A stretch of DNA of 64,000 bases from the NCBI GenBank assembly GCA_017617295.1, contig JAFZWN010000021.1, positions 1 through 64,000 of the forward strand, given 5' to 3'. Within the stretch, counting starts at the first letter, position 1. Every line of letters begins with the position of its first letter. The notes beneath the pieces were generated by a model that had not been told where the DNA came from, searched no databases, and saw nothing but the letters and a program-made list of their open reading frames with translations. Of this stretch, positions 45,795 to 53,677 are shown piece by piece. Position numbers and translations under genes: made by a program. The stretch comes from Clostridiales bacterium. Its GTDB lineage: Bacteria > Bacillota > Clostridia > Saccharofermentanales > Saccharofermentanaceae.

Positions 45795-46043
45795 TTAATC
45801 ATCTTCATCAACCCAGATGAATCCGAGGTTGGTTTTTGATAAATCTAGGTTTCCATTAGCAAATAAAATGGAACAATATCTATTATATTCGACAGTACTA
45901 ATAGGTTCTGTAGATTCCCACCAACCTTCTGATTCTCCTGTTTCATAAAAACCTATTTTCCCATAATTATCGTAAAAGAAATAGCTTATTTCACTAACTC
46001 TAAGTGTTCCATAAATACTATTTTTCTTAAATAATATTCTCAT
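45795..46043 (-). CDS. Small hypothetical protein in the AbiH insert
   Basis: An 82-residue protein with GAGG 8 bases before its ATG. It is rich in aromatic residues (YFFYDNYGKIGFYETGESEGWWESTEP) and has no membrane segment. No family is recognised. AT content matches AbiH, 275 bp away on the same strand; the gap between them holds a short stem (GTTTCT / AGAAAC near 45630) but no other gene. A link to phage defence is possible only by position. Confidence 0.55.
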   Translation of the reverse strand: MRILFKKNSIYGTLRVSEISYFFYDNYGKIGFYETGESEGWWESTEPISTVEYNRYCSILFANGNLDLSKTNLGFIWVDEDD

Positions 46044-46455
46044 GGATAGTACCTCGATTCTTTATGATATATGGTACAGACTAAATGTAATCAATCCTAA
46101 AAGATGAAATCCTTCAATAATTAAATTTTATATTACATTTATTGGAAAAGCAATTTTATTGGGTTGGAATGGCCTGGTTTAGTAGTAAAGTTGTGGTGTA
46201 GTTATAGTTGTCTCAAAGTGTTTTATCGGCTGTTGAATCTTGGATTATCAACAGTATATATGTTTTTCTGACTTAAAATTGCTAATGCGGATTCCATTCA
46301 CACCGAATTTCAAAATGAGGGAATATAACTGCTGTTTCATTCGAATTGCAACCCCTGTTTTATATATTGGATATATATTTCAAACGATCCTGCAACCGGA
46401 TACTTCATCTTTACGACTATATGGGTGAAAACAAACAGAATCGGAGGGATCTGAA
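46044..46455. other. AT-rich intergenic DNA, no gene seen
   Basis: The only frame of note (46240-46428) begins with TTG, has no ribosome site and reads like random sequence, so it is not called. The AT-rich composition ends near 46430, just before the ribosome site of the next gene, marking the right edge of the insert. No direct repeats or integrase site were recognised. Confidence 0.5.
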
Positions 46456-46959
46456 ATGAAAAAACTGACTGCAATAGTAACCCTGATCATGAGCCTTGTG
46501 CTCCTTCTTCCTGCCTGCACTGCAAAAGTCGCTGCGGAGCCTGTACTCTGTCAATCGCACGTGATCAACCGCATGAACTGGGTCGAGTATGATTCGGCGA
46601 TCCGCGGAGGCAACCTGCAAGTGTTCTTTGATGTTGCCGATGACAGCATTTCTGAGGAAGATCTTTGGGAGATGAAGATGTATATCTTTGAGAAGGACCC
46701 TTCCGGAAGATACGATCTTGATAAGGCTCTTCTGGAAACTGATGCGGAAGTCCTTTTGAGATGGCATCCCGAGACGGAGACGAGTACTGTCGACGGTGTG
46801 GAATTCATGATGTTTCTCGGATTTATTCCGACAGGAGATTACGTTTATGTGATCACTGCTCCGGACGGTACTATCGACAGCATTACCGAGTTTCAGATAG
46901 TGGAGCCGTCCGATGCTCATGAGATCATACATGAGGAGACCGATTACAGCCTTTCTTAA
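46456..46959 (+). CDS. Small lipoprotein of unknown function
   Basis: A 167-residue protein with a lipoprotein signal (MKKLTAIVTLIMSLVLLLPAC, Cys at residue 21). The mature part looks like a single beta-sandwich domain (GGNLQVFFDVADD, TGDYVYVITAPDGTID) of the type that binds extracellular ligands. CGGAGG precedes the ATG. It ends at a hairpin terminator. No family name can be given. Confidence 0.78.
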   Translation: MKKLTAIVTLIMSLVLLLPACTAKVAAEPVLCQSHVINRMNWVEYDSAIRGGNLQVFFDVADDSISEEDLWEMKMYIFEKDPSGRYDLDKALLETDAEVLLRWHPETETSTVDGVEFMMFLGFIPTGDYVYVITAPDGTIDSITEFQIVEPSDAHEIIHEETDYSLS

Positions 46960-46978
46960 CTTTCATAATACAACCGCA

Positions 46979-47022
46979 TCCGCCGTTGCCCGTTCTATAT
47001 GAGCAGCGGCGGAAATCTTTTT
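46979..47022 (+). terminator. Terminator after the 46456 lipoprotein gene
   Basis: TCCGCCG / CGGCGGA stem (46979-46985 and 47007-47013) with an extended inner pairing TTGC/GCAG, followed by AATCTTTTT. Confidence 0.75.
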
Positions 47023-47135
47023 CCGGACTTCTTATCTTCTGCTATTGCATGTCTGCATAACGGTATTTGTCTTTGACACAAATGATATGATTGTACAGTT
47101 GTGTTTTATATCAAAGTGAAAAAAACAGTCGGGGG

Positions 47136-47315
47136 ATGTATAGGTTTGTTTTCGTGACTCTGATCATCGGCTTTACGGCTATAGCGGGAGTGTTCGATCT
47201 TCCCGTCATGATCCCCTCGTTCGGCATATGGCTACTGATACTGATGGCGGTCTACATGATCCTTGCCCGGATCCTGAAAGCCGTCTATATCAAGGCCAAT
47301 AAGGAATGGGTGTAA
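47136..47315 (+). CDS. Very small membrane protein
   Basis: About 59 residues with two closely spaced hydrophobic stretches (FVFVTLIIGFTAIAGVF and IPSFGIWLLILMAVYMILARIL) and a basic end (KAVYIKANKEWV). GGGGG is directly before the ATG, so the exact start is unsure; a longer frame from TTG 47091 adds 15 residues. It lies 145 bp before the FtsK-like gene on the same strand and could be part of that locus. Confidence 0.55.
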   Translation: MYRFVFVTLIIGFTAIAGVFDLPVMIPSFGIWLLILMAVYMILARILKAVYIKANKEWV

Positions 47316-47460
47316 GCTCCCCCGGCTTTTCCGGAGTTAATTCATTATCCGAAAGTAAACCCGTTGTTAATTAACTGAAAACAATGGGGATGTCCCGTAT
47401 ACACTGCAGTTTTATAGTAATAAAATCGAATTATAGATCGCAGGGAGGAGGGGCGTATCA

Positions 47461-48768
47461 ATGGCAAAAGAGAAATACATAGAAGAACAGATACTGAAGT
47501 ATTGTGTCAAAAGACAGCTCGATCCTTCGGGGCTTCACCGTTTCCAAAGATCCGGCCCGGATGATCTTTATATGCCTGATATCGATTCCCTGAACAACTT
47601 CCTAAAGGAAAACGGCATATCTGCGGAAGCGGTGGATTACCGAGAGGGCCCCGATATCGTCGAATACGATATTAAGCCTGACGGAATTACGATCAGAGAA
47701 CTTCAGGATAAACATACAATGCTGGCTCCTTTCTTTAAGCAGAAAGACGTCAACATCGAATGGCATCCGGGTTCTTCATACGTGTCCCTTTCGTACAGGA
47801 TCAGGAAGGGACCTCTCTATCTCGGTGACTTCATAATGAATTCGGAACTCACTTCTCCCAAATACATGTTCGGCGTAGACAGCATGGGCAGACCTGTCAC
47901 GTATTCGCCTCTTGAGACCGGAAATCTGCTTATCAGTTCCGCTTCCCAGGATCAGATCACGAAGGTCATAGATTCGATCTTTATCCATATGAACTGTATC
48001 GAGAATGACAGCAGTTCCGAAGTCTATCTTATCTATTCAAACAACCGTTACGATAAGCTCCTGGATTCTCCGCTCCTCAAGAAGAACAAGAGTGGAAGAC
48101 AGGAGACGATGGAATTCCTGGAGCTGGTAAAAAAGGATGTCGAATACCGTAAGAGTGTATACAGAAGATCTCATGACAAAAAGATCTTTGTGATCATACC
48201 CGATATCTCGGTTCTTCTCGGTGGATACAGATATGAGAATATCAGGCTCCTGAAGTCGCTCCTTCTGGAGTCGAACAGACTCGGCATATACTTTATCGTC
48301 GGATGCAGGCTCAACGTCCGTACTCACCTGTTCAAGTCGATCAGGAACAGTTTCGGCGGACTGATCAGCTTCAGGTCATATAATGAGATGATAGATGAGG
48401 CGACACCTGATCTGTTTATCTACTATGACTGCAACAGATTTAACAGGACATACGGAATGGCTCTCGAGGCGGACAGTGAAGATCTTGACAGTCTGGCCTC
48501 GCTGGATAAGGATTCGTCAGAGATACTTAAGAGATACGAAAAGAGGATCCCGTACGCCGTAGAAGCTATGGATGTGATATCTATAGTGGACGGTGTCAGC
48601 ATGAAGGTCCTTATGGAAAGCCTGTCGTGGACAAAAGAGCAGGCAGAGGATGCGGTCAGTCTTCTGGAAGACATACACTTTATCAGTCCGCCAAACCACG
48701 ACGGAAAAAGGAATATCCTGATCTCATATTATTTCTGGAGTATATATCTGAAAGAGGAAAAGGTGTAA
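47461..48768 (+). CDS. Degenerate FtsK/SpoIIIE-like protein without P-loop
   Basis: 435 residues, no membrane segment. Read against SpoIIIE it aligns in order: the alpha region (EGPDIVEYDIKPDG, residues 62-75, for VGPAVTKYEVYPDVG), the approach to the P-loop (MGRPVTYSPLETGNLLISS, 142-160), the Walker B strand (IFVIIPDISVLL, 242-253), the helix LLLESNRLGIYFIVGCRLNVRTHLF (267-291, for the [20 protein letters not shown] block), and a winged-helix gamma region (DGVSMKVLMESLSWTKEQAEDAVSLLE, 377-403). The Walker A sequence GATGSGKS is replaced by ASQDQITK, and the Asp-Glu pair is lost. It therefore cannot be a normal translocase; a regulatory or scaffold role is likely. Ribosome site GGGAGGAGGGG. 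It forms an operon with the next gene (9 bp gap). Confidence 0.75.
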   Translation: MAKEKYIEEQILKYCVKRQLDPSGLHRFQRSGPDDLYMPDIDSLNNFLKENGISAEAVDYREGPDIVEYDIKPDGITIRELQDKHTMLAPFFKQKDVNIEWHPGSSYVSLSYRIRKGPLYLGDFIMNSELTSPKYMFGVDSMGRPVTYSPLETGNLLISSASQDQITKVIDSIFIHMNCIENDSSSEVYLIYSNNRYDKLLDSPLLKKNKSGRQETMEFLELVKKDVEYRKSVYRRSHDKKIFVIIPDISVLLGGYRYENIRLLKSLLLESNRLGIYFIVGCRLNVRTHLFKSIRNSFGGLISFRSYNEMIDEATPDLFIYYDCNRFNRTYGMALEADSEDLDSLASLDKDSSEILKRYEKRIPYAVEAMDVISIVDGVSMKVLMESLSWTKEQAEDAVSLLEDIHFISPPNHDGKRNILISYYFWSIYLKEEKV

Positions 48769-48777
48769 GGAGGTAAC

Positions 48778-49716
48778 ATGGCTGAAGGGAGAAATCTGTT
48801 AAAAGAGCGTCTGGAGAAAAGACGGGAAGAGAAAGATGCTGAAGAGCAGCGCCTGAAAGAGAGTCAGAGGCTTGAAGAAGAGCAGAATGAAGTGGACAGG
48901 CTCCGCGGTCTGATCGCTAATAATATCCGCTCGGACGACTATAAAAGAGCACGGGAGATCTATGAAAAGATCCTTCAGATACGTCCTGATGATCATGAGG
49001 CATTATGGGGTATCTGTGAATGCGATAAAAAGGAAGATAAAGACGCCGGCAATAAGTTTATGAATCTTGGAAGCGTCGATGAATTTGTCAGCCGTGCTGA
49101 TGATGTACTGTTTGTGGAAGATAAACTAGCTGTCATCGAAAAGGAATATCAGGATGAATTCGAGGACCTTAGCGATAAGAAAAAGCATCACGGGAATGCT
49201 CTTTCTGATGCGAAGCGCAATCTTCAGAATCTGAACAATGATTTCGGAAAGCTCAAAGATCCCAAAAAGGCAAAGAGACTTTGGTCGTTGGTTACCGGGG
49301 CCGTTCTCGTTATCATACTTTTTATTGCACGTTATTCTCTGGAACTTGAGGAAATGATAGATAATATCATCTTTTTCTCGTTGGTGGTCATGGTCTGCTG
49401 GATGAGTGCATTTCTGATGCCGTTCCTTGTCTATTATCACGGCAGCACCAAGGTCGATGATGACAGGGACGAGTATCTCCGTCAGATCGGCTATATGGAC
49501 AGAGTCGTTGAAGCGGAGCAGGAATGGGTCAGGACGTTCGACGAAAAGATCTCCTCTCTTGATAACAGGATGAAAGAGATCCGTGATATCTATTATGCCC
49601 GTCCGGATGCCGAAGCTCCTTCTGATACAGAAGAGGCAGAGGAAGATGAAGTCCCGTCAGATCCCGAAGCAGTATCTGATCCCGGGGATATCCCCGCCAA
49701 TGAATTGATCTTCTGA
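48778..49716 (+). CDS. Coiled-coil/TPR membrane protein, partner of the FtsK-like protein
   Basis: 312 residues. A highly charged coiled coil (residues 1-45), one TPR-like unit (DDYKRAREIYEKILQIRPDDHEALWGI, 53-79), a second coiled coil (110-165), two membrane segments (169-185 and 196-219), a third coiled coil (235-265) and an acidic, Pro/Asp-rich tail. Both large soluble parts would face the cytoplasm. AAGGAGG is 5 bases before the ATG. The gene is 9 bp behind the FtsK-like gene, so the two products probably act together at the membrane. No family is recognised. Confidence 0.75.
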   Translation: MAEGRNLLKERLEKRREEKDAEEQRLKESQRLEEEQNEVDRLRGLIANNIRSDDYKRAREIYEKILQIRPDDHEALWGICECDKKEDKDAGNKFMNLGSVDEFVSRADDVLFVEDKLAVIEKEYQDEFEDLSDKKKHHGNALSDAKRNLQNLNNDFGKLKDPKKAKRLWSLVTGAVLVIILFIARYSLELEEMIDNIIFFSLVVMVCWMSAFLMPFLVYYHGSTKVDDDRDEYLRQIGYMDRVVEAEQEWVRTFDEKISSLDNRMKEIRDIYYARPDAEAPSDTEEAEEDEVPSDPEAVSDPGDIPANELIF

Positions 49717-49797
49717 AAAACGGAAAATACTTCATGGGTCCGGGCGCATATCCGGTTTAACACTGTTACAGATCCTGTTGTTACAGTATGGATCGTG

Positions 49798-49913
49798 CTG
49801 TCCCTGCTCATGTACACAAAATAGCTGTTTTATGCAACAAAGCAGGGACGAGGGCGGGTTTGTCCCTGGTCTTGTACATAAAAATGCGGTTACAAGAAGC
49901 AAATTAGGGACAG
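49798..49913. repeat. 116-bp hairpin-forming intergenic repeat, copy A
   Basis: Bounded by CTGTCCCTG and AGGGACAG in inverted orientation, with two more internal copies of the same box (CAGGGAC near 49843 and TTTGTCCCT near 49859). The right half (GGCGGGTTTGTCCCT, then CTTGTACATAAAA and GGTTACAAGAAGCAAAT) is almost identical to copy B at 59343-59458; both copies are exactly 116 bp. It has no coding potential and lies between two gene ends. It resembles a miniature non-autonomous element or a REP-like sequence. Confidence 0.85.
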
Positions 49914-49934
49914 CGGCAGGGCTTCAGTTTCGAC

Positions 49935-49978
49935 ACAGGGACAGGTATACGAACCTCACGGTTGATACCTGTCCCTGT
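49935..49978. terminator. 14-bp hairpin built on the same repeat box, at the 3' end of cotH
   Basis: ACAGGGACAGGTAT (49935-49948) pairs perfectly with ATACCTGTCCCTGT (49965-49978), and the loop contains a further AACC-TCAC-GGTT stem. Its core (CAGGGACAG) equals the end box of the 116-bp repeat 22 bp away. It overlaps the last seven codons and stop of cotH. It may act as a terminator for either strand, though only TTT follows on the + side. Confidence 0.6.
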
Positions 49979-51977
49979 TTCTGTATATATGAATAACTGC
50001 CGATCTACGGCCGCGGGACGAACGTCTCTTTATCCCGTTTACTATCAGAAGAGCGACGAGCATTGCAACAAGACAGATGACACACAGGGCGGCTCCTTTG
50101 ACCGAGGAGATGTTGAATCCGGATCCGGGCATGTTTCCCGGGCCGAAACTTCCCATAGCGGGCATGGAGCCGCCTCCGGGGCCGCCCGGGCCTCCCGGAC
50201 CGCCGCCCATGTTGCTGAAGTCAAAGCCGCCTTCTCCTTCCATGGCGCTGAAGTCGAAGTTCATCCTTCCGCCGCGCGTTTCCGCTCCGTCGCCGCCGCC
50301 GAAGCTGCCGCCCATGTTGAAGCGGCCCATGGCTTCGATGTCAATAGATGAACCGTCGACTCTGGTGTCTTTGGCGAACCGCTGTTCGCTGTCGGTCGAA
50401 GGGATAGTTCCCGATAACTGCCTGTTGATACTCTCGGCGCGGAGCTTTACCGTGTTATAAAGTATCTCGACTGCGGTATGGTATTCGTCCGCATCGTAGA
50501 AAGCGGTCGGATCGGTCTCTACGAGTTCATCGATCTGAGATCTGATACGGTTATATGTGGTATCGAATCTTCCGCCGTTGACGTATCCGTCTACGAGCAT
50601 CTGAAGATATTCGTGATATCTGGCCAGATATTCCTCGTTTTCGAGCAGCGCGTCAAAGAACTTCGTTCCGGAGAATGGGGTGTCGATCGCATCGTTGATC
50701 ATCTCGGTGCCGTCGGCTGAGGAGCCCATCGACATTCCGCCGAAAGACAGGTTATAGTCCCAGGGAAAGATGTTTAACTGTCCGTCGTATTCGTAAAGGT
50801 AATAGTTATGAGCCATACTGCCCGAGAGGCTGTCCATGTTTACGGAGAATTCGTGGACCGCCATATATCTTAAGATGTTATCGACATCAAGATACTCCTC
50901 GAGATCGGTACCTTCGCTTATGTTACGGAGCGCCGTTACCACTCTTCTGTGATCATCCTTGCCGGTCCCCGTGATCTCGCCGTCCCAGATGGTGGAATAA
51001 CTGTCGAGATCGTCGTCGGTATAATTCAGATCGGCTCCGCCTCCGCCTCCGCCGAAAGAGAATCCGCCTCCGCTCATATCAGGCATGCCTTCAAAGGAGA
51101 AGCCGTCTCCCTCAGGCATGTCTTCGAATGAGAAGTTACTCATGTCCGGCATATCCTCAAACGAGAAGTCTCCTCCCGGACCTCCTTCCGGGAACCTGTT
51201 CCCGCCTTCTCCGCCGCCCGGAGGCTGCATCTGTGAGAGATCGGGCATGTTCTCCGGATCGAAGCCGCTGAAGTCGAAGTCACCGAAGTCGATTCCGGAC
51301 ATCGAAAAGCCTGATGAAGAAGAACTGTTGCCTCCGCCCATCTCCATGCTGTCGGGCTTATAGAGCTCTCCGTCGCGTGTGCCGAAGTTTCTTAACATGA
51401 AGCTCTGTTCCACACCTTCGAGTGCGGTGTATACGCCCCAATATTCGCCGTTTACGCATACACGGGCATAGTTGTAAAGTGATGCGTCCACATCGAGGTA
51501 CTGAAACATATCGTATATGATCGCTTCCTTCATGTTGGTGGCATCGGCGTAGTTGTTATTGAGTATCAGCTTGTCGAGGCCGAAGCATGTCTGACCGTCG
51601 ACGAAGTGGTCGAACTCGAGCTTGAAGGAATACCTGTTCGTGCCGGTATCCATCGCGATGGCTGACAGGCTGGTATTGCCTTTGGGACGTATCGCGACAT
51701 TATTGATGCGGGTGCCGTTTATCACGACATTACAGACGTAATATTCTTCGCTCAGGGCGTTTCTGAGCATCGTGTTCCATGAATCTCCGTCCATCTCGAT
51801 ACTAATCTCTATGATCTCACCGGTATCGAAGAGAGCGGTCTCGTATTCCATTTTGACTCCGGTGCCGCCTAAGGCTTCGACCAGGGAATCGGAATAGGAG
51901 ACGGCAAGGAGACACAATACCACTGCCACCGCCATCATCGCGATTATTATCTTGGAAATGTGCTTATGCTTGAGCAA
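49956..51977 (-). CDS. CotH-family protein, membrane anchored at both ends
   Basis: 673 residues. An N-terminal membrane segment (about 9-29), the CotH domain with TSLSAIAMDTGTNRYSFKLEFDHF, ARVCVNGEYWGVYTALEGVEQSFM and the Asp-containing FPWDYNLSFGG, a Gly-rich low-complexity insert with repeated SFEDMP/SFEGMPDMS units (about 210-310), a second Gly-rich part, and a C-terminal membrane segment. CotH proteins are atypical protein kinases, first known from spore coats. The start is TTG 51977, with GGAGG 8 bases before. The final residues (IYRNRDRYQP) are encoded by the hairpin at 49935-49978. Last gene of the VTC-DUF4956-CotH operon. Confidence 0.9.
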   Translation of the reverse strand: MLKHKHISKIIIAMMAVAVVLCLLAVSYSDSLVEALGGTGVKMEYETALFDTGEIIEISIEMDGDSWNTMLRNALSEEYYVCNVVINGTRINNVAIRPKGNTSLSAIAMDTGTNRYSFKLEFDHFVDGQTCFGLDKLILNNNYADATNMKEAIIYDMFQYLDVDASLYNYARVCVNGEYWGVYTALEGVEQSFMLRNFGTRDGELYKPDSMEMGGGNSSSSSGFSMSGIDFGDFDFSGFDPENMPDLSQMQPPGGGEGGNRFPEGGPGGDFSFEDMPDMSNFSFEDMPEGDGFSFEGMPDMSGGGFSFGGGGGGADLNYTDDDLDSYSTIWDGEITGTGKDDHRRVVTALRNISEGTDLEEYLDVDNILRYMAVHEFSVNMDSLSGSMAHNYYLYEYDGQLNIFPWDYNLSFGGMSMGSSADGTEMINDAIDTPFSGTKFFDALLENEEYLARYHEYLQMLVDGYVNGGRFDTTYNRIRSQIDELVETDPTAFYDADEYHTAVEILYNTVKLRAESINRQLSGTIPSTDSEQRFAKDTRVDGSSIDIEAMGRFNMGGSFGGGDGAETRGGRMNFDFSAMEGEGGFDFSNMGGGPGGPGGPGGGSMPAMGSFGPGNMPGSGFNISSVKGAALCVICLVAMLVALLIVNGIKRRSSRGRRSAVIHIYRNRDRYQP

Positions 51978-51991
51978 AACATTAACCTCCG

Positions 51992-52663
51992 TCAGGACAT
52001 GTAGTCACCGTTATAGGTAACCAGTGTTGCACCTGATACGCCGCTTATGTCATTGATCTTATTTACGAAATCCGTTGCGTTGTCCTTAACGCGGATCTCG
52101 GCTGTCAGTTCGATCCCGGATGCATCGACAGTCTTGGACTTGACGATGAACTTGTCGACTGATCCCTTAACGAGTTCGAGCGTGCTCTTCTCGGCCTTTT
52201 CGCCGTCACAGTTCACGATAAGGATATAAGGAGTATTAAGGCTCTTTCTGTTGGCGCAGATCACGAGGATAATGCCGATTATAAGAGAACCTATTACCGC
52301 GAGAGGTATCATGCCCGCACCGATCACGATGCCGACAGCCAGTGACCAGAACAGGAATACGATCTCCATGGGTTCTTTTATCGCTGCACGGAAACGGACG
52401 ATAGAGAGTGCACCGACCATACCGAGCGAGAGAACGACGTTGGATGTTACTGCCATGATGACAAGTGTCGTAACGAGCGAGAGTCCTATGAGCGACATCG
52501 CGAATCCCGTGGAGTACATGATCCCGCTGAATGTCTTTTTGTAGATCACGAAGATGAACAGTCCGATCACGAGGGCAAAGACCATTCCGATAAGAGTGTC
52601 GATCGCCGAGAACTCCGAGATGCTCTCGAGAAAGCTTGATGTAAAGATGTCTCCGAAATTCAT
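51992..52663 (-). CDS. DUF4956 membrane protein
   Basis: 223 residues: four membrane segments in the first 135 residues, including the conserved SLGMVGALSIVRFRAAIKEPMEIVFLFWSLAVGI, then a cytosolic ferredoxin-like domain (residues 145-223). This is the DUF4956 plan, a family that is regularly found beside VTC-domain and CotH genes. Its exact job is unknown; a role with the VTC enzyme in making or exporting polyphosphate has been proposed on the basis of such neighbourhoods. GGAGG precedes the ATG; 14 bp separate it from cotH. Confidence 0.92.
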   Translation of the reverse strand: MNFGDIFTSSFLESISEFSAIDTLIGMVFALVIGLFIFVIYKKTFSGIMYSTGFAMSLIGLSLVTTLVIMAVTSNVVLSLGMVGALSIVRFRAAIKEPMEIVFLFWSLAVGIVIGAGMIPLAVIGSLIIGIILVICANRKSLNTPYILIVNCDGEKAEKSTLELVKGSVDKFIVKSKTVDASGIELTAEIRVKDNATDFVNKINDISGVSGATLVTYNGDYMS

Positions 52664-52693
52664 AAAATTTTATCCTCCGATATTTTATTATCA

Positions 52694-53395
52694 TTATCCG
52701 AATCGACGGCTCGCGCCGTACTTTGAAAATGCTTCCTGCCTGAGACCCGGAGTCTGTATGATGTCCTGTATTATCTCAGGAAGGAAGGAATCGTATTTGA
52801 TCTCGAGGAGCATGTATGCCGGGGTGTCAGTCGCGATTATATCGGAAACGCCGTCAGCGAGCAGATCTCTTCTGTAAACGCTGGTCTTGATCTTCGAATC
52901 GAAAGTGATCCGAACGTTGCCGGCTTTATAGATATACGGTTCGCGCTCGTAAGACACGAGTACTCTGGGCTTTAGTCTCTGGAAACGCATCTTGGCGTAG
53001 AATTCCTTTACCAGATCATTTTCGCTTCCGCGCATAAAGGATATGTCGCCGTCCAGTATCTTCCGGAATTCCGTATCGGTGATCTCAGCATCGTATTTAA
53101 GACAGAGATAACCGTCCTTGATCTTCTTTTCGAGCGTTATGTATGACAGATCGTCGTTATAGAATCTGATGCGGAATTTCTCTCTTTGTCCGATACCGTC
53201 TGTCTTCTCCCTCAGGGCCTTGTCATCGCTGTTGTCGAAATACACGCTTCTTATACGGTACTTTCCGTCGGGTCCCGCATGAGGATCCGGTCTCATTACC
53301 GCCTTAAGCCGTGACCTCATAGCGATGTAATCTGAATAGGGGATCTCGTACTTCAGTTCATGCCGGTACCTTTTTTCATTGGAAATGATCTGCAC
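52694..53395 (-). CDS. VTC-domain polyphosphate polymerase-like protein
   Basis: 233 residues forming one triphosphate-tunnel (VTC) domain. The tunnel-lining motifs are visible: EKRYRHELKYEIP, YRIRSVYFDNSDD, EKFRIRFYNDD, TLEKKIKDGYLCLKY, VLVSYEREPY and MLLEIKYDSFLPE. In yeast, Vtc4 makes polyphosphate from ATP; bacterial members lack the SPX domain, as here. GTG 53395 is chosen as start because AAAGGAG is 8 bases before it, so the ATG at 53413 lies upstream of the ribosome site. First gene of the operon. Confidence 0.9.
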   Translation of the reverse strand: MQIISNEKRYRHELKYEIPYSDYIAMRSRLKAVMRPDPHAGPDGKYRIRSVYFDNSDDKALREKTDGIGQREKFRIRFYNDDLSYITLEKKIKDGYLCLKYDAEITDTEFRKILDGDISFMRGSENDLVKEFYAKMRFQRLKPRVLVSYEREPYIYKAGNVRITFDSKIKTSVYRRDLLADGVSDIIATDTPAYMLLEIKYDSFLPEIIQDIIQTPGLRQEAFSKYGASRRFG

Positions 53396-53433
53396 GGCAA
53401 TAACTCCTTTCATCCGTGTTCCTGTGCAAGGGA

Positions 53434-53466
53434 TTATATTTATCCTACCTTAAATGAACCTTAAAT
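53434..53466 (-). promoter_or_regulatory. Promoter of the VTC operon with two TTTAAG boxes
   Basis: On the minus strand CATTTAAGGT occurs twice in direct repeat with an 11-bp period, giving TTTAAG-N5-TTTAAG (53466-53461 and 53455-53450), and a TATAAT -10 (53439-53434) follows 10 bp later. The boxes cover the place of the -35 element. This is the typical arrangement for activation by an OmpR-family response regulator; the box form matches that recognised by PmrA/QseB-type regulators. Confidence 0.75.
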
Positions 53467-53561
53467 GGAATTTGAGGCTTGAAACGGGAGTGGTAACAGT
53501 TTGTTCATATTTGCAAACCCCTGATATCATTGGGCTTGAGATGGGTTTGTTCATAAGTTAT

Positions 53562-53587
53562 TAACAATTCATTAATAAATTGTTAAT
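53562..53587. other. AT-rich palindrome upstream of the VTC promoter
   Basis: TTAACAATT (53562-53570) and AATTGTTAA (53579-53587) form a perfect 9-bp inverted repeat with an 8-bp spacer. Two TTTGTTCAT words (53501 and 53547) and a 19-bp motif shared with the XRE-gene leader (53510-53528) lie beside it. It may be an operator or the terminator of the 53678 gene. Confidence 0.45.
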
Positions 53588-53677
53588 ATTCTATTGTAAT
53601 TTGCGGATCAGGGTGCTAAGATGAATATGTAAATTTCGCTGGAAAGAAAAAAGAAGCTGGCCCTTTGAATGTGGAAA

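Noticed and set aside
46240-46428. 62-codon frame in the AT-rich insert
   Set aside because: TTG start, no ribosome site, no pattern of a real protein.
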